Assembly: GCA_023432025.1 (NCBI GenBank)
Contig: JAEYVE010000279.1
Location: 1-24,749 of the forward strand
Length of the DNA: 24,749 bases
Source of the DNA: Pseudomonadota bacterium
Lineage (GTDB): Bacteria > Myxococcota_A > Polyangia > Polyangiales > Polyangiaceae
Reading direction: 5' to 3'
In this document: positions 6,986 to 15,405 of the stretch, in pieces
How the letters are laid out: each line of letters starts with the position of its first letter
Position numbering within the stretch: position 1 is the stretch's first letter
Notes under the pieces: generated by a model
Databases searched by the model: none
Seen by the model: the letters and a program-made list of their open reading frames with translations, nothing else
What the model was told of the DNA's origin: nothing
Translations under genes and position numbers: made by a program

Positions 6986-7015
6986 CGCGGCGCCGTACGT
7001 CGTCTCCCCAAAAAA
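6967..7015 (-). repeat. Dispersed intergenic repeat, copy 2
   Basis: On the minus strand TTTTTTGGGG, 21 variable bases, then CGGTGCTCCCGCACTACGC. It lies 23 bp after the purF stop and ends 164 bp before the HMG-CoA lyase start. See copy 1 at 854-903. Confidence 0.6.
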
Positions 7016-7037
7016 GGAGCCGCGAACCTGGCGCGAC

Positions 7038-8516
7038 TCAGACGTGCAAGAGCCGAAGCTGGAGCTTTTTGGGGGCGGGCGTGAAGCGGATGGGGTACTC
7101 GCCGCTCCAGCAAGCGTGGCAGAACGACGTGTCGTCGAGCGGCCGGCTTTCGGGGGCACGCTCGGCGTCGCTTTCGCTCGCGACCACCGGGAGGCGCCCG
7201 CGGCGCGGCTGGGGCGGCGGGACGCGCGCGTCCATGACCGCCTTCTTCAGGCTATCGATGGAGAGATACGCGAGCGTGTCGCTCGTGATGTACTGATTGA
7301 TTTCCTGGACGGAGTGGCTCGACGCGATGAGCTCGGCGCGCGTCGGCGTGTCGACGCCGTAGTAGCAAGGCCACTGCGTGGGCGGGCTGGAGATGCGCAT
7401 GTGCACCTCCTTTGCGCCCGCGTCGCGCACCATTTTCACGATTTTTCGGCTCGTGGTGCCGCGCACGATGCTGTCGTCCACCACGACCACGCGCTTGCCA
7501 CGCAGCAGATCCGCGATGGGGCTCAGCTTGAGACGAACGCCGAAGTGCCGAATGCTCTGGTCCGGCTCGATGAAGGTGCGGCCGACGTAGTGGCTGCGCA
7601 CCAGGCCCATTTCGAAAGGAACTTTGGCTTCCTCCGAGTAACCGATGGTGGAGGGGACCCCGGAGTCCGGCACGGGGATGACGACGTCCGCTTCGACCGC
7701 GTGCTCGCGCGCCAGGGCGCGGCCCAAATTCTTGCGCGCCTGGTAGACGCTGATGCCGTCGAGCGTCGCGTCCGGACGAGCGAAGTACACGTACTCGAAG
7801 ATGCACATGTGCCGAGGCTCGGCGGGGAACGGACGCGCGCTGTGCACACCGCGCTCGTCGATGACGACCATTTCTCCGGGCTCGATGTCGCGCACGAACT
7901 CCGCGTCGATGAGCTCGAAGCTGCTCGGCTCGCTCGACACCACGTAGCTGTTTTTGTCGGGCAGGCGCCCGAGACAGAGCGGCCGAATCCCCATCGGATC
8001 GCGCACGGCGATCATGGCGTTTTCGGTGAGACACAAAAGCGAGTAGGCGCCGCGCACGTGGGCCAGGGCGTCCGCGATGCGATCGACCACCTCTTTTTGC
8101 GTGCTCTTGGCGATGAGGTGGACGATGACCTCGGTGTCCGTCGAGGCCTGGAAAATGGAGCCGCGCTCCTCCAGCTGCTCGCGCAGCGTTTCCGCGTTCG
8201 TCAGGTTGCCGTTGTGGGCGACGGCGATGGAGCCGCGCGAGTAGTTGACGGCGATGGGCTGGGCGTTGCGCAGAGCGGAGCCGCCGGCGGTGGAGTAGCG
8301 AACGTGGCCGATGGCGTGCACGCCGTGGAGGCGCTCGAGCTGCGATTGCGGGAAGACGTCGATGACGTGCCCCATGCCACGGTGCGTGAGCAGCTGTGAG
8401 TTGTCGCTGGTGACGATGCCGGCGCTTTCCTGGCCGCGGTGCTGAAGCGCGTGCAAGCCGAGGTAGGCGAGCTTAGCGGCTTCAGGGTGACCGTAGATTC
8501 CGAAGACTCCGCACAT
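7038..8516 (-). CDS. purF: Amidophosphoribosyltransferase (glutamine PRPP amidotransferase)
   Basis: First committed step of purine synthesis: makes phosphoribosylamine from PRPP and glutamine. The start at 8516 places the nucleophile at Cys2 (MCGVFGIYGH). No propeptide is needed, since Met removal exposes it. The Ntn glutaminase half contains HRGQESAG, RYST and HNGNLTN. The phosphoribosyltransferase half has the PRPP loop VVVVDDSIVRGTTS (342-356). Cys238, Cys384, Cys466 and Cys469 match the four [4Fe-4S] ligands of the B. subtilis-type enzyme, so an Fe-S form is likely. The product is 492 residues, a usual length. An open frame continues far upstream to 9929 but has no family similarity and overlaps the 8834 gene. 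It diverges from that gene across 317 bp. Confidence 0.97.
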   Translation of the reverse strand: MCGVFGIYGHPEAAKLAYLGLHALQHRGQESAGIVTSDNSQLLTHRGMGHVIDVFPQSQLERLHGVHAIGHVRYSTAGGSALRNAQPIAVNYSRGSIAVAHNGNLTNAETLREQLEERGSIFQASTDTEVIVHLIAKSTQKEVVDRIADALAHVRGAYSLLCLTENAMIAVRDPMGIRPLCLGRLPDKNSYVVSSEPSSFELIDAEFVRDIEPGEMVVIDERGVHSARPFPAEPRHMCIFEYVYFARPDATLDGISVYQARKNLGRALAREHAVEADVVIPVPDSGVPSTIGYSEEAKVPFEMGLVRSHYVGRTFIEPDQSIRHFGVRLKLSPIADLLRGKRVVVVDDSIVRGTTSRKIVKMVRDAGAKEVHMRISSPPTQWPCYYGVDTPTRAELIASSHSVQEINQYITSDTLAYLSIDSLKKAVMDARVPPPQPRRGRLPVVASESDAERAPESRPLDDTSFCHACWSGEYPIRFTPAPKKLQLRLLHV

Positions 8517-8763
8517 GGTCTCGCTCGGGGAGGGGCGCTCGGGGGCGCACGCCAAGAGAACGGGCCAAGGTGTGTGGCCCGGCAACGCGCGGTCGTCCAC
8601 GCCGCCGATGAAAACGCTTTCCAGGGCGGGGAGCGGAGGGGCCGCGGTGCGGGGCCTACATACCGCAAACCCATCGTACCGCAACGACGACGAGCATCGA
8701 GGCCGCGTTGTCGTGGACGCTGTGTGCTCGGGTGCGTCACCTGCGCCGTCCGGCGAGAAATCC

Positions 8764-8786
8764 GTCCGAAATTCCGGTCCGAAATT
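8764..8786. promoter_or_regulatory. Direct repeat GTCCGAAATT x2
   Basis: Two perfect 10-bp copies separated by 3 bases, about 34 bp upstream of the putative -10 of the 8834 gene. The centre CCGAAATTCCGG is also nearly palindromic. It could be an activator or repressor site. Confidence 0.45.
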
Positions 8787-8819
8787 ACCGTGAAGCTGCG
8801 GACACCACGCGGCCTTGGT

Positions 8820-8825
8820 TATGCT
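8820..8825 (+). promoter_or_regulatory. Putative -10 element, leaderless start at 8834
   Basis: TATGCT followed by 8 nt and the ATG, without a Shine-Dalgarno sequence. It is the same hexamer and distance as at 3601-3606. Confidence 0.45.
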
Positions 8826-8833
8826 GTGCCCCG

Positions 8834-11749
8834 ATGAGCGCTCTCGATGAGCTAGTGCGGTCCTGGAGAGCCAATCCCGACGCCGAGGGCACCATCGCTC
8901 TTTGTGCCACGTTGGGAGGCGAAGGCGCAGAAGAGTTGATGGAAGAGGTCCGCGGCGTGGCGGACGCGTGGCATGCAGACAACTACGACGTGATGCTCGC
9001 GGTGGGACGGATGTTCCTCGACGCAGGCGCGCTGGTCGAGGCGCAAGCCGCGCTCGTGTCCGCGGGCAAAGCGGACGGGCGACGCGCCGAGGCGTTTCGC
9101 TACCTCGGTGAGGTGCTCTTGCGCCGGGGGGACGCGGAGCGCGCCGAAAAGGTGTTCGAGCGCGCGGCGCGGTTGGGCGCGGCCGACGCCGACCTTCGAC
9201 TTTGGCACGACCGCGCCCGCGTTTACGGCGCGCTGCAAAAAAGACTCGGCTTGGAGGCGGTGGCGCGTGAGGTGGCGCGAGCCGTGCCGCGCGCGGTTTC
9301 TTTGCCCCCGCCGGCCATGTCACGAGCTGCCGCGCCGGGCGCTGTTCCACGAGGCGTGCCGCCGGGCGCGTCCGTTCGCGGCGCGGCGCCTGCAGCCTCC
9401 GCTCGAGGCGCTGCGCCCGTTGCCGTGTCCGCGCCTTCTCCGCGGGCTGCCGCGCCTCGGCTCCCCGCTTCTGCGGAGCCGCGTTTGGCCCCGTCTCCAC
9501 GCAACGAGGCGCCGACGGAGCTGGGGGAGCTGGGCGTTTCGCGCTTTCCCGCCGCACCTGCCGTCTCCGCCGCCCCAGCCGTTCCCGCCGCGCCTCGTGC
9601 TCCTGCGGCAATCGCTGCCTCGAGTCTCGCGCAGGCCGCTCCCGGCGCGCAGGTCGTTCCTGCCGCGCCAGCCGCCGCCACGCCCGACCGCGCTGCCGCT
9701 TCGGACGCCCCCGCCTTTTCACCCATCGCGGCCGCGCCAGCGGCAAGACAGCCTTTCCCCGAGTCTTCGTTCGAGTCTTCGCTTTCTCCGTACGAGCTTC
9801 AGGCGGACCGCGCGGCGAAGCACATGGACGACGGCGAGCTGCCGCCGCACGAGGTGCTGGCCCATCTGGTTCAGGTGGGCGTCTTCGAGCCGCAGGGCGG
9901 CGTGCAACCCGCTTGGGAGAAGCCGCCACGTGAGCCGGGGCGTCGCCTCTGGGTGCTCGGTGCCTTGGCGCTGCTCGCTGCCGGCGGCGCGGTCTCCGGC
10001 ACCTTCTATGCGCGCCACTTGGTGGCGCAGCGGCTCGCGGAAGCTTCCGCGCTGGGCGACGCGGTGTCGCGCGAGCTCCGAAGTGGTTCGCCTACGGCCG
10101 TCGAAAAGACGGACCAAGAGCTCTCACGCGCGTTCGACTTGGATCCCGGGAGCCAACGCACCGCGCGCCTTTGGCTCGAAAATCGAGTGATGCACTGGTT
10201 GGTGCGCGGCGCGATGCAGGGCATCGAAGGCGCCATGCAGCGCGCGCGTCAGGTCGATGTGCCCGCCGAACAGCTTGCTTTCGGGAGCTTGGCGCTTCGC
10301 CTGGCGGACGGAGACGTTCCGGGCGCGCTGTCTCTCCTCTCCACGTGGGACGCCAAGGCGAATAGCGACGGCAAGTACCAGTTACTCGCGGGCCTCGCGC
10401 TGGAGCGTGCGGGTAACGCCGACTGCCTTTCGCGTTACGACGTGGCTCTCGCGGCGGAGCCCGACTTGCGAATCGCGCGCGTGCTGCGCGCTCGCGCGCT
10501 CCTGCTTCTGCGTGGGCCGTCGGCGCTCACCGACGCGCTCTCCGGGATCGACGCCGAAAGCTCGGAGGCCAAGGCGCTGCGGGTTCTCGCTGCACTGCCT
10601 TCGTCTACGACGCCTTCGGCGGCTCCCACGGAGGACGTCGACGCATGGGCTCGGTCGCTACGGACGGAAGAGTTGCCGGTGGCCCTGCGCTGGATTGGCG
10701 TCGCGTGGCAGGCGCGCTCCGCACTGGCGCAGGGCAAGCGCGACGAAGCTCGCGCCTTCATTGCGAGCGCCCTCAGCGCCGTGGATACGGCGGATGCCGC
10801 CGTACGTCTCGCTCGCCTGGCCTTGGCCGCGGACGATCGCGCGCTGCTCGGCAAAGCGACGCTGCACGCGATCGCACTCAGCCCGGTGCACGTCCCAGCG
10901 CGCTTGCTCGTCGCGCGCCTCGCGGCGGAGCGCGGACATTTCGACGATGCGCTCAAGGCAATGGAAGGAATCGATCCCAAGCTCGATGAAGTCGTCGGTC
11001 TGCGCGCGGTCGTCGCCTACGAGCGAGGTGACGCGGTCGCGCTCGGAGACGCCGTGGACGCGCTCTCGACCGACGTGCCGGACGCGTTCGGCGCGGTGCG
11101 CCTCTTGCCCGCGCTGCTCGTCGGCGGCTCCCTGCCGAAAAACGTGGAGGTCGCTCAGCTTTCGCTCCCGGAGGTTATTTGGGGGCGCGCCATCGCGCTC
11201 GACGTGGCGCTGCGGCGCGGGGAGCTCGCCGAAGTCCAGCGTCAATTGGAGGCGCTCGGCTCCGCCGAGCCGCCGCTCGCGTTGCGTCAGGCGCGCGCGC
11301 TTCGTCTCGCGCGAGAAGCGTCTCCGTCCAAAGTTGCGAGCGCTACCGACTCTGCGGCGGGCGACTCGGGCTGCCTCCCGCACAGTGCGCGAGCGCTCGA
11401 CGCGGGACCGTCGCTGCTTTCGCTCACCGAGCGCATTTCTTGTCTTCTCACGAGCGGCGATGCCGCGACCGCGCGCAGCGTTCTCGAGCAGTACCCAGCG
11501 GTCCTCGGGGCTACGGGGGGCTGGCTCGGCGCCCTCGTCGACATGGCTCAAGATCGCGCCGCTCGCGCCAAGGCGCGTGTGGCGACGCTCGAGCTGCCGC
11601 CCGCCGAATCGCCGCTCGCCTTGCGGGTCGTGGTCGCGCGCGCCCTGGTTGCGGTGGGCGATCGAAAGCGGGCAGCGCCGCTCTTGGCCGAGCTGCGCCG
11701 CGTGGCGCCGCTGGATCCTGCGGTAGTCGCGCTCCCCCGGCGCCCATGA
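8834..11749 (+). CDS. Large TPR-like protein with Ala/Pro linker and one membrane segment
   Basis: A 971-residue protein of unknown function. Residues 1-135 contain helical tetratricopeptide-like repeats (LVEAQAALVSAG, RYLGEVLLRRGDAERAEKVFERAARLG). Residues about 150-315 are a long Ala/Pro/Arg-rich disordered linker. Residues about 372-392 (WVLGALALLAAGGAVSGTFY) form one transmembrane helix preceded by Arg-Arg. Residues 395-971 are a second TPR-like helical region with Ala/Leu/Arg-rich repeats. If the N-terminal part is cytoplasmic, the C-terminal part lies in the periplasm. Such proteins are frequent in myxobacteria and often act as scaffolds, but no partner is indicated here. ATG 8834 is preferred over an upstream in-frame start at 8708, which gives no family-like sequence. 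The stop lies only 12 bp from the convergent porin gene, with no visible terminator. Confidence 0.85.
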   Translation: MSALDELVRSWRANPDAEGTIALCATLGGEGAEELMEEVRGVADAWHADNYDVMLAVGRMFLDAGALVEAQAALVSAGKADGRRAEAFRYLGEVLLRRGDAERAEKVFERAARLGAADADLRLWHDRARVYGALQKRLGLEAVAREVARAVPRAVSLPPPAMSRAAAPGAVPRGVPPGASVRGAAPAASARGAAPVAVSAPSPRAAAPRLPASAEPRLAPSPRNEAPTELGELGVSRFPAAPAVSAAPAVPAAPRAPAAIAASSLAQAAPGAQVVPAAPAAATPDRAAASDAPAFSPIAAAPAARQPFPESSFESSLSPYELQADRAAKHMDDGELPPHEVLAHLVQVGVFEPQGGVQPAWEKPPREPGRRLWVLGALALLAAGGAVSGTFYARHLVAQRLAEASALGDAVSRELRSGSPTAVEKTDQELSRAFDLDPGSQRTARLWLENRVMHWLVRGAMQGIEGAMQRARQVDVPAEQLAFGSLALRLADGDVPGALSLLSTWDAKANSDGKYQLLAGLALERAGNADCLSRYDVALAAEPDLRIARVLRARALLLLRGPSALTDALSGIDAESSEAKALRVLAALPSSTTPSAAPTEDVDAWARSLRTEELPVALRWIGVAWQARSALAQGKRDEARAFIASALSAVDTADAAVRLARLALAADDRALLGKATLHAIALSPVHVPARLLVARLAAERGHFDDALKAMEGIDPKLDEVVGLRAVVAYERGDAVALGDAVDALSTDVPDAFGAVRLLPALLVGGSLPKNVEVAQLSLPEVIWGRAIALDVALRRGELAEVQRQLEALGSAEPPLALRQARALRLAREASPSKVASATDSAAGDSGCLPHSARALDAGPSLLSLTERISCLLTSGDAATARSVLEQYPAVLGATGGWLGALVDMAQDRAARAKARVATLELPPAESPLALRVVVARALVAVGDRKRAAPLLAELRRVAPLDPAVVALPRRP

Positions 11750-11761
11750 GAGCCCAGGGGA

Positions 11762-13066
11762 CTAGTTCGTGTGCGCGATGACGCCGAGCGTCGTCGTCAG
11801 TTGATAGGGGCGCGCATCTTCGGGGCCAGCGCGGTCGACGACGCCCACGGGGAAAACGTCTTTGCTGCCCTCGGCGGACAAGAGCACGTCCGCCCGGTTG
11901 TCGAGGCGGAGCAACAAGTTCTCCGCGAGGCGAGCGTCGAACGTGAGCGTCGCGCTCGTGAGCTTGGCGTCGTCGATGCCGGTGAGGCGCCCCTCTTCGT
12001 CTGCGAGGTACTCTCCACGCGCGCCGATGGACCACGTGGACGACAGCGGCACGTCGACCGAAAGCGCTCCGCCGTACCAGAGGGCGGAGCTCGTACCGGA
12101 AACGCCGGGCTCTTTGACTCCTTCGAGCCCGAGGATGCCGTTCCAGGCGAGAGTGAGATGTGAGCTGACCCGGTAGACGAGCACCAAGTCTCCGTGGTGA
12201 CGGAAGGCGTCGAAATGGTTGACGCCGCTCTGTCCGACGCCGTACGTGGCCCCCGGCGGGTCGTTCGAAGCGGGCGCGCAGGAGCCGGATTCTCCGAGCG
12301 GGGTCTGTCCCGCGGGGCACGTCACGCGCGTGCTGTCGTCCTGTTCGGGGCCGGCGACCCAGCCCACTTTTGCGGTGAAGGAGGGGGTGGGTTTGAGGGC
12401 CAGCTGCACGCTGAGCGTCTTGCCGAAGTTGTTGTCGAGCGTGCTATTCTGACCGCTGGCGATCACGAAGGAGAGCTCCATGTCCGGGAGCGGACGCACG
12501 TTTGCGCGGACTCCGGAGAAAAACACCGGCGTGGCCAGCGAATAGAGGAGCCCTCGAGTGTAGGTCGTGTTTCGGTAGCCCTCGGCGACCTCCAAGCCGT
12601 ACCCGGCGTCGAACTTTCCGAAATCGAGCCGCACGACGCCGACGGAGCCGCCCGGTCGGAACGAGCCGAACGCTTGCTGCACCATCTCGAGCCCCACGTC
12701 GCCGTCGCACGGGTTGGCGTCGCGATCTTCGTGAAGGCAGCGATCTGCGAGGCGGTCTGCGCTCGGGCCGTAACGCAAGCTCAGCGTGCCGCCGACCGGA
12801 TCGGGACGAAAAACGGCGTCCACGCCCACCCAGCTGAGCGCTAGCCCGGTGTTTTGGTCGTAGGCGCGCAGTCGATTCGCGTCAGCGTGCGGGCGCGGAA
12901 AGTTGTAGTTCAGCCCTGCGTAGCCGTCGACGAAGGCGCCGAGCTCGACGAGTTGATACCAAGGAACGTCTGCCGGCGGCGGATCGGGCGCGTAGTACTG
13001 CGCGCCCGCGACAGCGGGCGCGGTGAGCAGCGCTCCGGCAATCCCGCAAGCTAGCGTGCGCCTCAC
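11762..13066 (-). CDS. Outer-membrane beta-barrel porin (BBP2/OmpL-like)
   Basis: Predicted outer-membrane channel of 434 residues. The GTG at 13066 is set by a strong GGAGG six nt upstream and yields a signal peptide (RR-TLACGIAGALLTAPAVAGA) cleaved before Gln-Tyr-Tyr. The mature part opens with LGAFVDGYAGLNYNFP, then NTGLALSWVGVD, and continues with alternating amphipathic strands such as VGVVRLDFGKFDAGYG. It ends in a final strand (LTTTLGVIAHTN). The opening and overall plan match the plus-strand protein at 19679 (FAFVDAYYGAN, FNLAWLGTD), so the two are related members of the beta-barrel porin-2 group. Substrate is unknown. It diverges from the OprO/P-like porin at 13172 across about 105 bp, so both may share a regulatory region. 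Confidence 0.85.
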   Translation of the reverse strand: MRRTLACGIAGALLTAPAVAGAQYYAPDPPPADVPWYQLVELGAFVDGYAGLNYNFPRPHADANRLRAYDQNTGLALSWVGVDAVFRPDPVGGTLSLRYGPSADRLADRCLHEDRDANPCDGDVGLEMVQQAFGSFRPGGSVGVVRLDFGKFDAGYGLEVAEGYRNTTYTRGLLYSLATPVFFSGVRANVRPLPDMELSFVIASGQNSTLDNNFGKTLSVQLALKPTPSFTAKVGWVAGPEQDDSTRVTCPAGQTPLGESGSCAPASNDPPGATYGVGQSGVNHFDAFRHHGDLVLVYRVSSHLTLAWNGILGLEGVKEPGVSGTSSALWYGGALSVDVPLSSTWSIGARGEYLADEEGRLTGIDDAKLTSATLTFDARLAENLLLRLDNRADVLLSAEGSKDVFPVGVVDRAGPEDARPYQLTTTLGVIAHTN

Positions 13067-13153
13067 GCATTTCCTCCAGCAACGAACACCTGGGATCTCA
13101 CTAGTCGACCGCTCACGCCGGCTCAACAACACGAGGTGGAAACGCGCGTCCGC

Positions 13154-13169
13154 CGCGCTTATAAGCGCG
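13154..13169. promoter_or_regulatory. 16-bp perfect palindrome just before the porin start
   Basis: CGCGCTTATAAGCGCG is perfectly self-complementary and ends 2 nt before ATG 13172. It fills the position of a Shine-Dalgarno sequence, which is absent. It contains TATAAG (13160-13165), 6 nt before the ATG. It may be a promoter with overlapping operator for a leaderless mRNA. Confidence 0.55.
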
Positions 13170-13171
13170 CC

Positions 13172-14374
13172 ATGCGAGGGTCCCGGACCGCAATTTTCCT
13201 TCTGTCGCTCTCGATCGCAGGGTTTTACTCCGAGCGGGCCCGGGCAGAGGGCGACTTCGAGGAGCCGCCTCCGTTCGTCACCGCAAAGAGCGGGCAGGGC
13301 ATCACCGTGATGGCCGCCGACGAGTCGTTTTCCATGAACCTCCGGGGCCGCATTCAAATTCGCGAAACGGTGAGGATCGCCAACGACGAGGCCACGAACG
13401 AGCTCAACGTGCGCACGATGCGGCTTCACATGCTGGGCAACGTGCTGTCGCCGGACACTCACTATGGGATTCAGCTCGCGTTCGGTCCGGGTGAGTTCGA
13501 CGAGACGAGCGCGTCGCCCATTTTCGATGCCTTCGTGGACTTTCGGCAGCTGCGCGACGCTTCCCTGAAGGTGGGGCAGTACTTCGTTCCCTTCGACCGG
13601 GCGCGTACGAACCGCGAGTCGATGCTGGAGTTCGTGGATCGCCAGCAAATGGTGACCGAGCTCAACCTGGACCGGGACGTCGGCGTAACCTTGTACTCTC
13701 GGGATTTCCTCGGAACGGAGGTCTTGAACTACGCGCTGGGCGTCTTCAACGGCTCGGGGCGGAACCGCAGTGGCTTCGAGGAAATGGGTTTCCTCTACAC
13801 CGGGCGTCTGGGGGTGCGTCCCATGGGCCCGTTCGACGACGACTCGGAGGGCGACTTGAAGAGGTTGGACGAGCCTCGCCTCTCGCTCGGGGTGGTCGGA
13901 GGCTACAACCAGAACACCGATCGCACGCGCAGCACGACTGGCGCCACGTATCGCCTCGGCACGTTCGACTATGTGCACGCCGGCGCGGACGCCGTCTTCA
14001 AGTTTCGCGGGTTTTCTCTCTTGGCCGAGTGGCTGTATCGGCGCTCACCGCGAGATTCGCGTACCGGTGAGATCGACGGAGAGGAGGTGACCGAGTACAC
14101 GCGCTCCGGCTGGGGCTACTTGGCGCAAGCAGGGTACATGCTCACGGACGAGCTCCAGGTCGTGGGACGATACGACGAGCTCTTCGCGTTCGACGGCACC
14201 GATCCGGCGTTCGTGTCCTTGGTGGACACGCAGGGGCGTGAGACGGGCCTCGGGGTCAACTACTACTTGAACGGCCACGCCTTCAAGATCCAGGCGGACC
14301 ACGCGATGCGCTTCCAAGACGACCTCGAGGCGGCGACGCACTTCGCGAGGTTGCAGCTCGACGCGTCGTTCTGA
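13172..14374 (+). CDS. OprO/OprP-like (phosphate-selective type) porin
   Basis: Predicted outer-membrane porin of 400 residues. The signal peptide is MRGSRTAIFLLSLSIAGF...RARA, cleaved near Ala24-Glu. The mature protein has the OprO/P family flow: FSMNLRGRIQIRETV, NVRTMRLHMLGNVLSPDTHYGIQLAF, FDAFVDFRQLRDASLKVGQYFVPFDR, a VGVTLYSRD strand, and a C-terminal strand ending LQLDASF with the terminal Phe typical of barrels. True substrate cannot be told from the fold: family members carry phosphate, pyrophosphate or other anions. ATG 13172 is chosen over an in-frame start at 13136 because it begins the signal peptide. No ribosome binding site is present, and a palindrome sits in its place. It diverges from the barrel gene at 11762-13066. 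Confidence 0.88.
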   Translation: MRGSRTAIFLLSLSIAGFYSERARAEGDFEEPPPFVTAKSGQGITVMAADESFSMNLRGRIQIRETVRIANDEATNELNVRTMRLHMLGNVLSPDTHYGIQLAFGPGEFDETSASPIFDAFVDFRQLRDASLKVGQYFVPFDRARTNRESMLEFVDRQQMVTELNLDRDVGVTLYSRDFLGTEVLNYALGVFNGSGRNRSGFEEMGFLYTGRLGVRPMGPFDDDSEGDLKRLDEPRLSLGVVGGYNQNTDRTRSTTGATYRLGTFDYVHAGADAVFKFRGFSLLAEWLYRRSPRDSRTGEIDGEEVTEYTRSGWGYLAQAGYMLTDELQVVGRYDELFAFDGTDPAFVSLVDTQGRETGLGVNYYLNGHAFKIQADHAMRFQDDLEAATHFARLQLDASF

Positions 14375-14412
14375 CGCGCCCGTTTGGACGAAGTGATTGA
14401 CGAAAACGACGA

Positions 14413-14436
14413 GGCCCGCGTCCTTCGACGCGGGCC
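14413..14436. terminator. Bidirectional terminator between porin and SPFH gene
   Basis: GGCCCGCGTC and GACGCGGGCC form a perfect 10-bp stem with loop CTTC. On the plus strand GGGTTTCT follows; on the minus strand a T-rich GTCGTCGTTTTCG follows. It lies between convergent genes ending at 14374 and 14467. Confidence 0.8.
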
Positions 14437-14466
14437 CGGGTTTCTCCTGCCTCGGCGGAGAGAATG

Positions 14467-15387
14467 TCAGGTGCGCGCGGCGCCGTTCGTGGAGCCGTTC
14501 GTGGCACGCGCTAGCGGTGCGCGGTCCCCGAGCTCCGGCACTGGAATCATGGTGGCGTCGATGGGGCGGATGCTTTCACCGAAGCCGACGAAACCAATCG
14601 CTCGCTGCGGACGGATCTGCGAGAGCTCGTAGAGCTCGTCGTAGGCTTTGCGAACGGCCGGGCGCGCGGACATGACCTGGTAGGCGCGGCTGACCGCCTC
14701 GGGGTACTGGCCCTTCGCTTCCGCGACGAGCTCGGCGATGTGAGCGCTGGTCTTGGCCTCGAGCAGCGCTGCGGCGAGACGCCCTCGCTCCTCGAGCTCC
14801 GACTTGGCTCGCTCCAAGCGAGCCGAGACGCTGGCCAAGATCTGGCGCTCCACCTCCGGGCGGAGACCGATTTTCTGCAAGAAGACCTGGTCCACGCGGA
14901 TGCCCCAGCGCTCGCAGTCGTCGCCGATTTCCTCGCGAAGGAGGTCACTGAGCTCCACGCGGTTGCGCAGAATCTCGTCGAACTCGCGGTTGCCCAAGAT
15001 GGACGTGACGGCGTGCGAGGCGAGGTTACGGAGCGCGCGGTCCCAGTCGACCACGTTGAACGTGGCCTTGACCGGATCCTCGATGCGCAGCTCGAGCCAG
15101 AGATCCACCAAAATCGAGGTGCCCTTGGCGTCGTTCACGTGCACGTTGACGAACTCACGGAAATCCCGCGCGGTCGAGATGCGGTACGTGCGAACCCACG
15201 GCAGGTGGCGGTCCAGCACCCAGTGAAGGCCCGGCGTTTGGAGCTTTTTCTTCAGCTTTCCGAAGCGCGTGACGAGGACGACTTCCTCGTCGTCGACTTC
15301 GATGGTGACGAAGCGGAACAGGGCGCGCCCGATGAAGAACAACACTACGGGCAAGGCCAAACCGAGAAGTAGACTGATGAACTGCAT
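14467..15387 (-). CDS. SPFH/stomatin-like membrane protein
   Basis: Predicted inner-membrane SPFH (stomatin, prohibitin, flotillin, HflK/C) scaffold of 306 residues. One N-terminal membrane helix (residues 4-25) is followed by an SPFH domain with TRFGKLKKKLQTPGLHWVLDRHLPWV, DLWLELRIEDPVKA, ILGNREFDEILRNRVELSDLLREEI, and WGIRVDQVFLQKIGLRPEVERQI. A coiled-coil stretch (about 185-235, ARLERAKSELEERGRLAAALLEAKTSAHIAEL) would drive oligomerisation. It lies 18 bp after the companion SPFH gene (15406-16332) and downstream of the SulP-carbonic anhydrase fusion, all on one strand, so one operon is likely. Paired SPFH genes recall HflK-HflC, but no FtsH gene is adjacent. The C-terminal tail is Asn/Gly/Thr-rich. 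Confidence 0.9.
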   Translation of the reverse strand: MQFISLLLGLALPVVLFFIGRALFRFVTIEVDDEEVVLVTRFGKLKKKLQTPGLHWVLDRHLPWVRTYRISTARDFREFVNVHVNDAKGTSILVDLWLELRIEDPVKATFNVVDWDRALRNLASHAVTSILGNREFDEILRNRVELSDLLREEIGDDCERWGIRVDQVFLQKIGLRPEVERQILASVSARLERAKSELEERGRLAAALLEAKTSAHIAELVAEAKGQYPEAVSRAYQVMSARPAVRKAYDELYELSQIRPQRAIGFVGFGESIRPIDATMIPVPELGDRAPLARATNGSTNGAART

Positions 15388-15405
15388 GATGGAACGTCCT
15401 TGCTT

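Larger units (their letters stand above)
8517..8833. promoter_or_regulatory. Divergent promoter region, purF / TPR gene
   Basis: A 317-bp spacer with no gene I can support. Near the plus-strand gene it holds a direct repeat GTCCGAAATT (8764-8773 and 8777-8786, 13-bp period) and TATGCT (8820-8825), 8 nt before the ATG. I see no recognisable purine riboswitch or PurR-type box, and no clear -10 for purF. Confidence 0.5.

Noticed and set aside
6828..8399. Plus-strand open frame of 523 codons
   Set aside because: It lies opposite purF, whose frame carries every catalytic motif. The plus frame is Arg/Ala/Asp/His-rich without motifs.
8517..8833. Purine riboswitch upstream of purF
   Set aside because: I could not find the conserved purine-aptamer junction bases or P1 pairing, and the spacer is GC-rich with only short repeats.
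8517..9929. Long N-terminal extension of purF
   Set aside because: The Cys nucleophile must follow the initiator Met at 8516, and the extension overlaps the divergent gene at 8834.
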